A stretch of DNA of 64,000 nt from Chitinophaga rupis (GCF_900109685.1 NZ_FOBB01000001.1:682001-746000); one strand, 5' to 3'. Positions 54,844 to 63,864 are shown, counted from the stretch's first letter. The notes: generated from the letters alone by a model not told the origin. A program made the numbers and translations.

Positions 54844-55769
54844 TAACGTTCTTCTTCTATGGTTTCCAGGATGGTAGCGTAGCTGATGTACCTATCTGTA
54901 TCTATCTCCCCCTCTTCTACGGCGGCCTTTACCGCGCAGCCGGGCTCATTGATATGCAGGCAGTTATTGAACTGACACTGCGTAATATAGGGCTGCATTT
55001 CCAGGAAGTAATGCGATAATTCTGTTTTAGGGATGTCTATGATCCCGAACTCCCGCAAACCGGGGGTATCTATTATTTGCCCACCATCCGGCAGGTCAAA
55101 CATTTCTGCAAAAGTGGTAGTGTGCAGGCCTTTACCGCTCCAGCCGCTTACTTCTTTTGTACGCAGCTGCATACCGGGCAGCAGCTGGTTAATAAGGGAG
55201 GATTTGCCTACCCCGGAGTGGCCGGACATTAAGGTTACCTTATCTTTCAACATTTCCTGTACCTCGGTTATCCCTTCGCCCTTAGCCGCAGAAATGAGCA
55301 GCACAGGATAGCCAATATCCGTATACACATCTGCCATTTCCAGGAATTTTTCCCGGTCCTTTTCTTTCAGCAGGTCTTTTTTATTAAACACCAGAACGGC
55401 CGGAATGTGGTAGGCAGCGGCCGTTACCAGGAACCGGTCTATGAACCCGCGGGAAGTGCGGGGCTCCTTAATGGTGCATACCAGCACTGCCTGATCCAGG
55501 TTGGCGGCTACAATATGTTTGTGCGATCTTTTATGGGGAGAGCTACGGACAATGTAATTGCGGCGTGGCGCAATTTCCGTGATCATGGCATTGGCGGCCT
55601 CCTTTTCCTCTTCCACTACTTCTACAATGTCGCCCACGGCAATGGGGTTGGTGGAGGTAATGTCCTCATCCATCTTAAAAACACCTTTCATACGGGCCTG
55701 GTAAAACCCGCCATCCAGTGTTTTTACCTGGTACCAGCTGCCGGTCGATCTGTAAACGGTTCCTTGCAT
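54840..55769 (-). CDS. rsgA: Ribosome small subunit-dependent GTPase
   Basis: A 309-residue RsgA, a circularly permuted GTPase that checks the late 30S subunit. The order is OB fold, then G4 FNKKDLL, then G1 SGHSGVGKSSLINQL and G3 DTPGLREFG, the permuted order that marks the family. The zinc-binding C-terminal domain has CQFNNCLHINEPGC with the expected Cys/His ligands. Its start is 12 bases after the batA stop, so it may be read through from the Bat operon. TAACTTCG lies 7 bases before the ATG and uses the batA stop codon as part of it, a possible near-leaderless promoter. Confidence 0.96.
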   Translation of the reverse strand: MQGTVYRSTGSWYQVKTLDGGFYQARMKGVFKMDEDITSTNPIAVGDIVEVVEEEKEAANAMITEIAPRRNYIVRSSPHKRSHKHIVAANLDQAVLVCTIKEPRTSRGFIDRFLVTAAAYHIPAVLVFNKKDLLKEKDREKFLEMADVYTDIGYPVLLISAAKGEGITEVQEMLKDKVTLMSGHSGVGKSSLINQLLPGMQLRTKEVSGWSGKGLHTTTFAEMFDLPDGGQIIDTPGLREFGIIDIPKTELSHYFLEMQPYITQCQFNNCLHINEPGCAVKAAVEEGEIDTDRYISYATILETIEEERY

Positions 55770-55781
55770 GAAGGGGCGAAG

Positions 55782-56792
55782 TTACGGTAAACTCCGGAAA
55801 GCCGTGTACCGCAACACCACTTCCAGCAGCAGGCAGGCCAGGGCCAGCATGGCCAGCGGGAAGAAATGTTCTGCGTAACGTTTATAGGAGGTGATCTCTA
55901 CCTTGGTTTTTTCCAGCTTATCAATTTCATCGTAAATGTGCTGTAAGGCCACGGTATTGGTAGCGCGGAAGTATTTGCCGCCGGTTTCAGAAGATATTTT
56001 TTTCATCAGCTGCTCATCGATCTGCACATCCTGCATTTGCATTTGTATGCTGCCATCCGGCATGGTCATGGGGAAAGGCGCTTTGCCATAGGTACCAATA
56101 CCAATGGTATATACCCGGATCTTGAAGGCTTTGGCTATTTCCAGCGCGGTAATAGGATCTACCAGGCCGGTATTGTTCACCCCATCCGTAAGCAGGATAA
56201 TGACCTTACTTTGGGCTTTGCTGCTGCGTAAACGGTCTACCGCGGTGGCCAGTCCCATCCCAATGGCAGTACCATCCTGCAGCATACCGCTTTTTACCTG
56301 CATGATCTGGTTTTCCAGCACGGCATGATCGGTAGTGATAGGGCATTGCGTAAAGCTTTCGCCGGAAAAGATCACCAGGCCAATACGGTCGCTGATGCGT
56401 TTATTCACAAAATCCACAGCTACTTTCTTGGCGGCTTCGAGGCGGTTAGGCTGCAGGTCTTCTGCCAGCATACTACCGGAAATGTCTATACTCAGGGCAA
56501 TGTCTATACCCTCACTGTCAATGTTTTCAGAGGTATTGCTGGTTTGCGGGCGGGCCAGCGCTGTAACCAGGGCTGCAAAAGCCAGCACGCGCAGTACCAG
56601 CAGCACCGGCCGGAATTGTACTTTCCAGGATACCGGCAGCCCTTTAAGGCCCTGTATGGAGGATACCTGCAAAGCGCCCTGCTGCCGCTGCTGTTGTTTA
56701 AAATACCAGTAAATAAGTAACGGTACCAGTAACAATAACCAGAAACACCAGGGATAGGCAAATGTTATATTTTTCCAGATCGACAGGTCCAT
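55782..56792 (-). CDS. batA: von Willebrand factor A domain protein (BatA-like)
   Basis: A 336-residue membrane protein with an N-terminal membrane segment (YPWCFWLLLLVPLLIYWYFK), another hydrophobic stretch, a VWA domain and a C-terminal helix. The metal-ion-dependent adhesion site is DISGSMLAED. The sequence ENIDSEGIDIALSIDISGSM is the BatA kind. Bat proteins are linked to aerotolerance in Bacteroides and are near MoxR and DUF58 genes as here. It is preceded by the BatD-like gene and followed by rsgA. BatB, BatC and BatE are absent from this operon. Confidence 0.9.
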   Translation of the reverse strand: MDLSIWKNITFAYPWCFWLLLLVPLLIYWYFKQQQRQQGALQVSSIQGLKGLPVSWKVQFRPVLLVLRVLAFAALVTALARPQTSNTSENIDSEGIDIALSIDISGSMLAEDLQPNRLEAAKKVAVDFVNKRISDRIGLVIFSGESFTQCPITTDHAVLENQIMQVKSGMLQDGTAIGMGLATAVDRLRSSKAQSKVIILLTDGVNNTGLVDPITALEIAKAFKIRVYTIGIGTYGKAPFPMTMPDGSIQMQMQDVQIDEQLMKKISSETGGKYFRATNTVALQHIYDEIDKLEKTKVEITSYKRYAEHFFPLAMLALACLLLEVVLRYTAFRSLP

Positions 56793-56926
56793 TAGTTCAA
56801 TTACGAATTATCAATTACGAATTAGGCGGAAAGCTGAAAGCATAAGGCATAAAGCTGATTATGTTTTGCTGCCGGCCTTTTGCTTTATGCTTTCTGCTTT
56901 ACGCTTTGTGCTTTCAGCTTTTTGCA
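56793..56926. repeat. Inverted word repeat inside the Bat operon
   Basis: AAAGCTGAAAGC (56830-56841) and GCTTTCAGCTTT (56910-56921) are perfect 12-bp inverted arms, with more related words (GCATAAGGCATAAAGC, GCTTTATGCTTTCTGC) between them. The structure lies between the BatD-like and batA genes. A block of AATTACGAATTATCAATTAC sits just before (56799-56824). Confidence 0.75.
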
Positions 56927-57907
56927 TTAAGCGTTCTGCGCTTCAGCCGGCTTAGCGGCTGGTTTGGTCCACTCCACTATTTCAACGGCTTTGTGCATAC
57001 TTTCTTCGTGCTCCTGCGGTGTAGGCTGCAGCTTTGCAAACTTAGCCAGGTCGGCCAGCGATAACAGCGCCCGCAGCTTATCGCGCTGCTGGTTCAGGAT
57101 GGTCACCGGTTTTATGTTCTGCAACAGTTCTGCCGTAGTTTGTTCCAGCGCAGCTATGCCAAACTGCTCCTCAAAATAGGTACGCAAAATATCTGTGAGC
57201 CTTGTATAATATTCTTTCACATTACCCTGCTGCCATACCTTTTCTGCATCCAGCTCTTTTAACAGGCGCAGGGTACGGTCGTACACTGGTTCCAGCGGCG
57301 CTGCAGGTACTACTTTTTCCTTAACCGGGCGCTTACGGAAGTATAGCCACAGCCCTAACGCCAACAGCACTACCGCTGCGCCAATAGCCATGTACAGCCA
57401 GTAATCCCAAATGTTCCAGGCCACGGTGCGCACACTTTTAATAGGCTTAAATGCTTTGGTAGTATCTACCGTAACGGTGTTTACATCTATACCAATGGGC
57501 TGCGAAAAAGCAGAGTCCACCATACCGGCAGGGGAAAATACATCAAACCGCAGTGCGGGTATATCCCAGCGGCCGGAGTCAAAGCTGGTAAGGGTAAAGG
57601 TTTGTTTAAAAAAAGTTTCGTTATTACCGGCGTTGGTAACGGTATCCAGCTTAGAGCGGTCTACTACCTCCCAGTGATTAAAAGAATCCGGCAGGTTAGG
57701 GAAGGTGAGCCGCAGGCTGGCGGCTTTCAGCTGGTTCAGATCCACTTTGGCAGACAGCTCCAGCTTAACCTGTTCGCCTATACGTATTTTATCGGTATCG
57801 GCCAGGGCCTTTACCTGGTAATGGTCCTGGGCCAGCAAGCGGAAAGGACACAGGTATCCCAGCAATACACATAAAAAAATACGCTGTAAGATTATTCTTT
57901 TTTGCAT
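56927..57907 (-). CDS. BatD-like membrane protein of the Bat operon
   Basis: A 326-residue protein with a signal peptide (LQRIFLCVLLGYLCPFRLLA), a periplasmic domain of about 135 residues, one membrane helix (LYMAIGAAVVLLALGLWLYF) and a cytosolic coiled tail. The periplasmic sequence TDKIRIGEQVKLELSAKVDL and the later WNIWDYWLYM fit the BatD-related or DUF4381-like proteins next to DUF58 genes. The family name is a moderate match. It lies 25 bases downstream of the DUF58 gene and is separated from batA by the inverted repeat at 56830-56921. Its role within the Bat assembly is unknown. Confidence 0.75.
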   Translation of the reverse strand: MQKRIILQRIFLCVLLGYLCPFRLLAQDHYQVKALADTDKIRIGEQVKLELSAKVDLNQLKAASLRLTFPNLPDSFNHWEVVDRSKLDTVTNAGNNETFFKQTFTLTSFDSGRWDIPALRFDVFSPAGMVDSAFSQPIGIDVNTVTVDTTKAFKPIKSVRTVAWNIWDYWLYMAIGAAVVLLALGLWLYFRKRPVKEKVVPAAPLEPVYDRTLRLLKELDAEKVWQQGNVKEYYTRLTDILRTYFEEQFGIAALEQTTAELLQNIKPVTILNQQRDKLRALLSLADLAKFAKLQPTPQEHEESMHKAVEIVEWTKPAAKPAEAQNA

Positions 57908-57932
57908 GATGGTTTTTGCTCCGCTTTAAAAC

Positions 57933-58799
57933 TTATGCCCGGTTCAGGAAAAATGTTTGCAATGCTTTTACGTAATCTTCGTCGGTACGCACACTTACCA
58001 GCTCAGCCCCGCTTTTCAGGAATGCGCTGCGGCAGTATTGTGTGTGCTGCAGGAACTGCTGGGTGTAATATTGCTGCACCCGTTTATCAGCCGCATCCAC
58101 CCACTGGCGGCCGCCTGTTTCAGCATCCACGGCCTGTATAAGGCCTACCGGCGGCAGCTCTTTATCGCGCTGGTCATACACGTGTATACCCACCATATCA
58201 TGCCGGCGGGAGGCGATGGTCAATGCATCCTGGTAGTCGCCTGCCAGAAAATCGCTCAGCAGGAAAACAATACTCCGCTTTTTGGCGGCATTGTTAAAGA
58301 AGCGGAGGGTTTCCCGGATATTGGTGCCTTTCTTTTTAGGTTTGAAAGAAAGCAGCTCGCGGATAATGAACAGGATATGTGATTTGCCCTTTTTGGGGGG
58401 AATGTATTTCTCCACCCCATCGCTAAAAAATATCACCCCCACCTTATCGTTGTTATTGATAGCGGAAAAGGCCAGTACGGCGCATATTTCCGTTGTAAGG
58501 TTGCGTTTATTCTGGTGCACGGTACCAAACACAGAGCTTTCACTTACATCCACCAGCAGCATTACGGTGAGCTCTCTTTCCTCTTCGAAGATCTTTACAA
58601 AAGGATGGTTGAACCGTGCTGTTACATTCCAGTCAATAGACCGTACATCATCTCCAAACTGGTATTCCCTAACCTCACTGAACGACATGCCCCTTCCTTT
58701 AAAGGCGCTGTGGTACTCCCCGGAAAAAATGTGGTTGGAGAGCCCCCGGGTCTTCATTTCTATGCGTCTTACCTTTTTGAGTATTTCTGCTGTATCCAC
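57933..58799 (-). CDS. DUF58 domain protein
   Basis: A 288-residue cytosolic protein with a DUF58 (VWA-like) fold. The N-terminal FSGEYHSAFKGRGMSFSEVR and the following EYQFGDDVRSIDWNVTARFN are the DUF58 signature, then LLVDVSESSVFGTVHQNKRN in a VWA-like segment. DUF58 genes are almost always beside MoxR-type ATPases, as here (58883-59884), and the pair is thought to act as a chaperone for other membrane-associated VWA proteins. The gene is second in the MoxR-DUF58-BatD-like-BatA row. A stretch of TTAATTATTAATT words (58810-58845) precedes it. Confidence 0.92.
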   Translation of the reverse strand: MDTAEILKKVRRIEMKTRGLSNHIFSGEYHSAFKGRGMSFSEVREYQFGDDVRSIDWNVTARFNHPFVKIFEEERELTVMLLVDVSESSVFGTVHQNKRNLTTEICAVLAFSAINNNDKVGVIFFSDGVEKYIPPKKGKSHILFIIRELLSFKPKKKGTNIRETLRFFNNAAKKRSIVFLLSDFLAGDYQDALTIASRRHDMVGIHVYDQRDKELPPVGLIQAVDAETGGRQWVDAADKRVQQYYTQQFLQHTQYCRSAFLKSGAELVSVRTDEDYVKALQTFFLNRA

Positions 58800-58882
58800 C
58801 CGACCTAAGAATTAATAATTAATAATTAAGAATGAATAATTAATACCGACTGCCAACTGCCCACTTATAACTGCCAACTATC

Positions 58883-59884
58883 TTATGGTACTTCAACGGC
58901 ATTCAGTATTTCGCTCAGGATATTCTCAGAGGTTACGTTCTCTGCTTCTGCTTCGTAGGTAAGGCCTACGCGGTGGCGCATTACATCAAAACAAATGCTG
59001 CGCACGTCTTCCGGTATCACATATCCGCGGCGTTTCATGAACGCATAGGATTTTGCAGCCCAGGCCAAACTAATGCTGGCACGGGGCGATCCGCCGTAGG
59101 AGATCAAAGGTTTCAGCTTTTGCAGCTTATACTCTTCCGGATGGCGGGTGGCAAATACAATATCCAGTATATAACGTTCTATCTTCTCATCCATATACAC
59201 TTCCCTTACCAGCTTGCGGGCCTGCACAATATCGGCCGGGTTTATTACCGGATTAATAGCGCTCATGCCGTCCGGGTTCAGGTTCTGGCGGATGATATGT
59301 CTTTCTTCTTCCTTGGTGGGATAGCCGATCACTACTTTCAGCATAAAACGGTCTACCTGTGCTTCGGGCAGGGTGTAGGTACCTTCCTGCTCTATCGGGT
59401 TCTGGGTGGCCAGTACCAGGAAAGGCTCTTCCAGCTTAAAGGTAGTATCGCCAATGGTGATCTGTTTTTCCTGCATGGCTTCCAGCAGGGCGCTCTGCAC
59501 TTTTGCCGGGGCACGGTTAATTTCATCTGCCAGGATAAAGTTGGCAAAGATGGGCCCTTTACGCACCACAAACTCATTGCGCTGCTGGTTATAGATCATG
59601 GTACCTACCACATCGGCCGGTAAAAGGTCCGGTGTGAACTGTATACGGCTGAATTTTGCGTTAATAGCGGATGATAAAGACTTGATGGACAAGGTTTTTG
59701 CCAGACCAGGCACCCCTTCCAGCAGCACGTGCCCCTGGGCCAGCAGGCCAATTAAAAGGCGTTCTACCATGTAGCGCTGGCCAACTATCACTTTTCCCAG
59801 CTCAATATTCAACAGATCAACGAATGCGCTGGCCTGGTGGATCTTTTCGTTCAATTGACGGATATCTTGCGATGTATTCTCCAT
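58883..59884 (-). CDS. MoxR family AAA+ ATPase
   Basis: A 333-residue AAA+ ATPase. Walker A is GVPGLAKTLSIKSL, Walker B is FILADEINRAPAKVQSALLE and sensor sequences LATQNPIEQEGTYTLPEAQV and DRFMLKV follow. The MoxR family acts as a chaperone that helps mature or insert proteins with VWA domains; the adjacent DUF58 and BatA are fitting partners. The first gene of the operon has no clear consensus promoter in front of it; the 287-base gap to the next gene contains AATTCGTAATT words. Length and motifs are complete. Confidence 0.95.
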   Translation of the reverse strand: MENTSQDIRQLNEKIHQASAFVDLLNIELGKVIVGQRYMVERLLIGLLAQGHVLLEGVPGLAKTLSIKSLSSAINAKFSRIQFTPDLLPADVVGTMIYNQQRNEFVVRKGPIFANFILADEINRAPAKVQSALLEAMQEKQITIGDTTFKLEEPFLVLATQNPIEQEGTYTLPEAQVDRFMLKVVIGYPTKEEERHIIRQNLNPDGMSAINPVINPADIVQARKLVREVYMDEKIERYILDIVFATRHPEEYKLQKLKPLISYGGSPRASISLAWAAKSYAFMKRRGYVIPEDVRSICFDVMRHRVGLTYEAEAENVTSENILSEILNAVEVP

Positions 59885-60171
59885 GCGATGTATGTGTTTT
59901 TCAAGTTTGCTAAAATAAACATTCTACCCACAAAACGCTGTAGCACAGCCAGGTTAGGCAGTTAAAGTGCTGTTAATATAATTAAGAATTATTAATTACG
60001 TACTGTAAACTGATGTGGTAAATGGTCAAAATTCGTAATTCATAATTGAATAATTCGTAATTAACCCGGCGGCCCCAAGTTAATAAAGCCCTGCCATATT
60101 TATATCATCTTTTTTTATAACGTACCTTTGCGGCTGTAACAAATCATTACCTGACAATCACATATATAGTT

Positions 60172-60510
60172 ATGAGCGATTTTGAGCAGCAATGGAACGG
60201 GGTTATTAACCAGTTAACCGAGCGTTTTGGTAAGAAGCCGAATATGGAAGCTATCCTGTTCCTGATAGGCATTCAGGAGCTGGGAAAACTGAAAAAGAAA
60301 TATACCAAAGAGCAGAAACAGGACCTGATGCATGTTGCTACCTGCACCCTGTTAAGCCAAAGCGGCTATTACGAGCTGGACGGCTATGACCAAGACGGGT
60401 GGCCACATTTTAAGGAAGCAGCGCCTATTCCCAAGATGGGTATGGCCGAGCAGGAAAGATTTCTGCAGGAGCATATCATTGCGTATTTTGAGGAAGAGGG
60501 AGAAGAATGA
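60172..60510 (+). CDS. Conserved hypothetical protein
   Basis: A 112-residue protein beginning MSDFEQQWNGVINQLTERFG. It is rich in Gln, Glu and Lys and has a probable helical fold; the middle sequence AILFLIGIQELGKLKKKYTK and LLSQSGYYELDGYDQDGWPH look like a conserved soluble protein that I recall in Bacteroidota genomes, but I can give no function or family name. It precedes the GNAT acetyltransferase gene by 3 bases and so is probably cotranscribed. A -7 element TACCTTTG lies 41 bases upstream (60123-60130). No membrane segment is seen. Confidence 0.75.
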   Translation: MSDFEQQWNGVINQLTERFGKKPNMEAILFLIGIQELGKLKKKYTKEQKQDLMHVATCTLLSQSGYYELDGYDQDGWPHFKEAAPIPKMGMAEQERFLQEHIIAYFEEEGEE

Positions 60511-60513
60511 ACC

Positions 60514-61041
60514 ATGCAACCCATTGTCATTAAACCAGTGGAACCCGAGATGCTGGATACCCTGGTGCAGCTGGAGCAGCAAACCTTTATGGAAACTTTT
60601 GGGCCTACCCACCAACCGGATGACCTGGCTGTTTTTATGCAGGAAAGAAAGGATGCTGCCACCCTGCGTGAGCAGCTGCTGCAGCCGGGCAGCCTGTATT
60701 ACCTGCTTTACTATGATGAGAATGTAGCCGGTTTTTTAAAGCTGAACCTGGGCAAACAGCCGGATGATGCGGCGCATACGCAGCTGCCATCGCCCATAGA
60801 GCTGGAAAAGATCTATGTGCTGAAAGCTTACCAGGGGCATAAGCTGGGCAAAGCATTAATACAACATGCCTATACCATGGCCAGGGAGCACCAGGCAGCC
60901 ACCATTTGGCTGGGTGTATGGGAGCACAATACCAAAGCCCTCCGCTTTTATGCATCAGAAGGTTTTGAAAAATTCGGCGAGCACACTTTTAAAGTAGGCC
61001 AGCAATCAGATACAGACTGGTTATTAAAAAAGAGCTGTTAA
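60514..61041 (+). CDS. GNAT family N-acetyltransferase
   Basis: A 175-residue GNAT. The start MQPIVIKPVEPEMLDTLVQL is close to the family N-terminus; the acetyl-CoA motif A is KIYVLKAYQGHKLGKALIQH (Q/R-x-x-G-x-G/A type). The C-terminal part WLGVWEHNTKALRFYASEGF has the usual motif with a Tyr. The substrate could be an amino acid, polyamine or protein N-terminus; it cannot be told from sequence. It lies 3 bases after the small conserved gene and 7 before the cyclophilin gene, so the three form one operon. Confidence 0.92.
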   Translation: MQPIVIKPVEPEMLDTLVQLEQQTFMETFGPTHQPDDLAVFMQERKDAATLREQLLQPGSLYYLLYYDENVAGFLKLNLGKQPDDAAHTQLPSPIELEKIYVLKAYQGHKLGKALIQHAYTMAREHQAATIWLGVWEHNTKALRFYASEGFEKFGEHTFKVGQQSDTDWLLKKSC

Positions 61042-61048
61042 TAATCTT

Positions 61049-61708
61049 ATGAAAAAACTACTACTGCTATTACTGTTGCTATCCACCGGCTTTGGAGCCA
61101 TGAGCAAACACCGCAAGGTAAAAGTAACTACCCCGTATGGCACCATGATCATTCAGCTGTATGATCAAACACCCCTGCACCGGAATAACTTTATTAAGCT
61201 GGCGAAAGCGCATTTTTATGACAGCATACTGTTTCACCGCGTAATAAAAGGCTTTATGATACAGGGTGGCGATCCGGAATCCAAACACGCGCAGCCCGGC
61301 GCTATGCTGGGTAACGGGGAGAACGGCTATACGGTGCCGGCAGAGTTCCGCCTGGACCTGTTTCACAAAAAAGGTGTGCTGGCCGCTGCGCGGGATGATA
61401 ACCCGGCTAAGGCATCATCCGGCTGCCAGTTCTATATTGTGCAGGGCAAAAAGTGGACGGATGCGGAGCTGGACCAGCTGGAGCAGGGACGCCTGGGTGG
61501 CCGTAAAATACCGGTAGACCAGCGGGAGATCTACAAAACTATAGGCGGCACGCCGCAACTGGATCAGAGCTACACCATCTTTGGACAGGTAATAGCAGGG
61601 ATGGAAGTGATCGATAAGATCGCAGACATGAAAACAGATGGGAACGACCGTCCCTTAACGGATGTACCCATGAAGATACGGCTGGTGAAAAAGTGGCTGC
61701 TGTTCTAA
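61049..61708 (+). CDS. Peptidylprolyl isomerase, cyclophilin type, exported
   Basis: A 219-residue cyclophilin with a signal peptide [20 protein letters not shown], so it is probably periplasmic. The core has [29 protein letters not shown] and [19 protein letters not shown], with the active-site Arg in [13 protein letters not shown] and an inserted region between strands as in many bacterial enzymes. It catalyses cis-trans isomerisation of proline peptide bonds and may help fold outer-membrane proteins. It is the third gene of the 60172-61708 unit and precedes gcvH by 55 bases. Confidence 0.93.
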   Translation: MKKLLLLLLLLSTGFGAMSKHRKVKVTTPYGTMIIQLYDQTPLHRNNFIKLAKAHFYDSILFHRVIKGFMIQGGDPESKHAQPGAMLGNGENGYTVPAEFRLDLFHKKGVLAAARDDNPAKASSGCQFYIVQGKKWTDAELDQLEQGRLGGRKIPVDQREIYKTIGGTPQLDQSYTIFGQVIAGMEVIDKIADMKTDGNDRPLTDVPMKIRLVKKWLLF

Positions 61709-61713
61709 CCGCA

Positions 61714-61743
61714 TTGGAGAGTATTGTAATTTCCTTACTTTTA
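61714..61743 (+). promoter_or_regulatory. Predicted gcvH promoter
   Basis: TTG (61714-61716), a spacer of 19 bases and TACTTTTA (61736-61743) match the Bacteroidota consensus with one change at the last base. The gcvH ATG is 20 bases further. Confidence 0.7.
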
Positions 61744-61763
61744 CCGCCAAAATCAAACTAACT

Positions 61764-62144
61764 ATGAACTTTCCGTCAAATCTGCGTTACACAAAAGATC
61801 ATGAATGGATATTGCTGGAAGGCAATATAGCCACCATCGGTATCACTGAATTTGCGCAACGGGAATTAGGGGATATTGTATTTGTAGATATTCCTACTGT
61901 AGGCAAAGGCCTGAACGCAGAAGAAGTATTTGGCACCGTAGAAGCTGTGAAAACGGTTTCTGACCTGTTCCTGCCTGTTGCAGGCACTATCAATGAAGTA
62001 AACCAGGAGCTGGAAAACAGCCCGGAGCTGGTGAACTCTGACCCTTACGGTGAGGGCTGGATGGTAAAAATGACCGTTAAGAACCCTGCTGATGTAGAAG
62101 CCCTGCTGGATGCAGCAGCTTACCAGGCACTGGTGGGAGAATAA
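61764..62144 (+). CDS. gcvH: Glycine cleavage system H protein
   Basis: A 126-residue GcvH, the lipoyl-carrier of the glycine cleavage complex, which shuttles the aminomethyl group between the P, T and L proteins. The lipoylated lysine is Lys63 in [11 protein letters not shown]. The N-terminus [20 protein letters not shown] is canonical, and [13 protein letters not shown] marks the end. Length is normal. gcvT, gcvP and lpd are not in the window. A consensus promoter lies in front. A hairpin of the word TGCAGATGTGCAG (62154-62210) follows and probably ends the transcript. Confidence 0.97.
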   Translation: MNFPSNLRYTKDHEWILLEGNIATIGITEFAQRELGDIVFVDIPTVGKGLNAEEVFGTVEAVKTVSDLFLPVAGTINEVNQELENSPELVNSDPYGEGWMVKMTVKNPADVEALLDAAAYQALVGE

Positions 62145-62153
62145 TATTTATTT

Positions 62154-62210
62154 GCAGATGTGCAGCCAGGCAAATGTGCCAATAACGCCATTGCTCACCT
62201 GCACATCTGC
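62154..62210. repeat. Inverted word repeat after gcvH
   Basis: GCAGATGTGCAG (62154-62165) and CTGCACATCTGC (62199-62210) form a perfect 12-bp stem with 33 bases between. Further copies of TGCACATCTGCAT follow up to 62275. The same words occur at 38487-38525 and 25390-25490. Confidence 0.75.
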
Positions 62211-62291
62211 ATGCTTATACAGTGAACATCATCTATAAGACACAACAACTCATTTGCACATCTGCATACCTGCACATTCGTTTAACCATTC

Positions 62292-62696
62292 ATGAAGACA
62301 ATTCGTTATTACATTCCGGCTATTGTGTGGCTTTTTTTTATCCTGGTGATGTGTACATTGCCCGGCAAGGATATTCCTCATGAAGGCTGGATGGAGCGGA
62401 TACATATGGATAAAATAGTGCACTTTGGCCTGTTTGGCGGTATGGTATTTTTCCTGTGCCTGGGAGTTTACTGGCATAAAGGCCGTTTTTCCGCAACCAC
62501 CCTTTTTATGTTCGTAGTGTTTGCGGCCCTTTACGGCCTGTCTATTGAGTATATTCAAAAGTACATGACGGTAGACCGCAGCTTTGACATGACGGACGCG
62601 GCTGCAGATGCGCTGGGCGCTATTGCCGGTGTATGGATCTTCCGCCTGTTCCGGCGCTGGTTCCTGAAACCGGGTACCAATAACGCCATTAAATAA
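62292..62696 (+). CDS. VanZ family membrane protein
   Basis: A 134-residue membrane protein with about four helices. The VanZ signature is IVWLFFILVMCTLPGKDIPH, followed by MDKIVHFGLFGGMVFFLCLG and the acidic-aromatic loop SIEYIQKYMTVDRSFDMTDA. VanZ-like proteins are associated with glycopeptide or cell-envelope stress, but most members have no known function; there is no van cluster here. It follows the word repeats after gcvH and seems to be a single-gene unit. The 199-base interval to the OmpA gene holds only AT-rich sequence and the OmpA terminator. Confidence 0.9.
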   Translation: MKTIRYYIPAIVWLFFILVMCTLPGKDIPHEGWMERIHMDKIVHFGLFGGMVFFLCLGVYWHKGRFSATTLFMFVVFAALYGLSIEYIQKYMTVDRSFDMTDAAADALGAIAGVWIFRLFRRWFLKPGTNNAIK

Positions 62697-62840
62697 TTCC
62701 TTTCTTCTTTAGCTTCAATATTACCAGCATTACCTTACCTGCTGCTATTTCCGTATCACTATTCCAGGAAAATGCCGCTGTAATTAAAAGCAGCAACGCT
62801 TAACAATTTCGTAATACGATTTAACCGTTCCCCTAAAAAC

Positions 62841-62877
62841 AATAAGGCCCGACAGGTTTGCACCATCAGGCCTTATA
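62841..62877 (-). terminator. Terminator of the OmpA lipoprotein gene
   Basis: ATAAGGCC and GGCCTTAT pair over 8 bases with a 19-base loop. On the minus strand a TTGTTTTTAG tract follows. It lies 19 bases past the stop at 62896. Confidence 0.7.
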
Positions 62878-62895
62878 AGAAATAAGTGATGTTAT

Positions 62896-63576
62896 TTATT
62901 GCTTGCCAGCATCGTTCTTAGCTTCTGTTTTCATTTTTTCATTGGCATAGATCGCAAACTCTACGCGGCGGTTTTTAGCCCTGTTCTCTTCAGAATCATT
63001 AGGCACTTTAGGCTGGCTTTCACCATACCAGTAGGCCTGTACGCGGTTAGCGGCAATGCCCTGTGCTTTCAGGAAAGCAGCCACGTTATTAGCGCGCTTT
63101 TGAGACAGGGTCATGTTATACTCGTCGGTACCCTTATCGTCGGTATGCCCTTCTACCCGTACATAAGTATCCGGGTATTTGTTAAGCACCTGCGCCAGCT
63201 GTTTAATGTTATCCTGCGCAGTGGCTGAAAGATCTGTTTTATCAAAGCCAAACAGCACACCAGATGAGAAGGTAACGTTAATACCTTCGCCTACACGTTC
63301 TACGGTAGCATTGGGTACTTCTGTTTTAATTTCCTGTGCCTGCTTATCCATTTTTTTACCGATCAGCACACCGGCAGTACCACCTACTGCAGCGCCTATA
63401 ATGGCACCCAGGGCAGTGTTACCTGCTGCTTTACCAATAGCGGCGCCAGTGGCTGCGCCACCGCCTACGCCAATAACGGCACCTTTTTTAGTATTGTCCA
63501 TACCTTGCCAGGTGGAGCAGCCAAAAAGTACAGTGGCAGATAAGGCTATTGCTACAATTGCATTCAATTTTTTCAT
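62896..63576 (-). CDS. OmpA family lipoprotein with glycine zipper
   Basis: A 226-residue lipoprotein. The signal is MKKLNAIVAIALSATVLFGC with lipidated Cys20. Next come glycine-zipper sequence (KKGAVIGVGGGAATGAAIGK then GAIIGAAVGGTAGVLIGKKM) and an OmpA C-terminal peptidoglycan-binding domain: VEGHTDDKGTDEYNMTLSQK, where Asp and Arg (RAKNRRVEF) contact diaminopimelate. It anchors the outer membrane to peptidoglycan. The glycine zipper suggests an oligomer or a membrane-inserting segment. It is a single-gene unit with its own terminator. Confidence 0.93.
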   Translation of the reverse strand: MKKLNAIVAIALSATVLFGCSTWQGMDNTKKGAVIGVGGGAATGAAIGKAAGNTALGAIIGAAVGGTAGVLIGKKMDKQAQEIKTEVPNATVERVGEGINVTFSSGVLFGFDKTDLSATAQDNIKQLAQVLNKYPDTYVRVEGHTDDKGTDEYNMTLSQKRANNVAAFLKAQGIAANRVQAYWYGESQPKVPNDSEENRAKNRRVEFAIYANEKMKTEAKNDAGKQ

Positions 63577-63680
63577 CGTACAATTTTTTAATTTTCTAAG
63601 GATTCTTGTATTGAGTTGCTGATTATTACCGGCTTGTTTTGCAGAAGCATTTAATGGGCCAGGTCATTTTGATTTGTTGT

Positions 63681-63714
63681 AAGGAACACCGGGCTTCCCC
63701 GGGGTGTCCGTTTT
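63681..63714. terminator. Hairpin of the EF-hand gene region
   Basis: GGAACACCGGG, loop CTTC, CCCGGGGTGTCC form an imperfect stem between the EF-hand gene end and the OmpA start. The T-tract (GTTTTATG) is on the plus strand, where no gene reads into it, so the use is unclear. Confidence 0.4.
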
Positions 63715-63819
63715 ATGACAGAAGCTATATTTCAAATTCTTTGCCAAAGTCAAAAACCGTCACATTATTCCGCCGCCAAATTACTGGACATTACGGAAGT
63801 ACAGACAATAAATTTTATA

Positions 63820-63836
63820 CACATAACAGTTATGTG
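63820..63836. promoter_or_regulatory. Palindrome CACATAAC-A-GTTATGTG
   Basis: A perfect 8-bp inverted repeat with a single central base. It lies 28 bases past the EF-hand gene stop and 244 bases before the OmpA start on the same strand. The short centre rules out a terminator hairpin and favours a protein-binding site. Confidence 0.4.
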
Positions 63837-63864
63837 GATAATTAGCCTGGTATGACTACGGATT

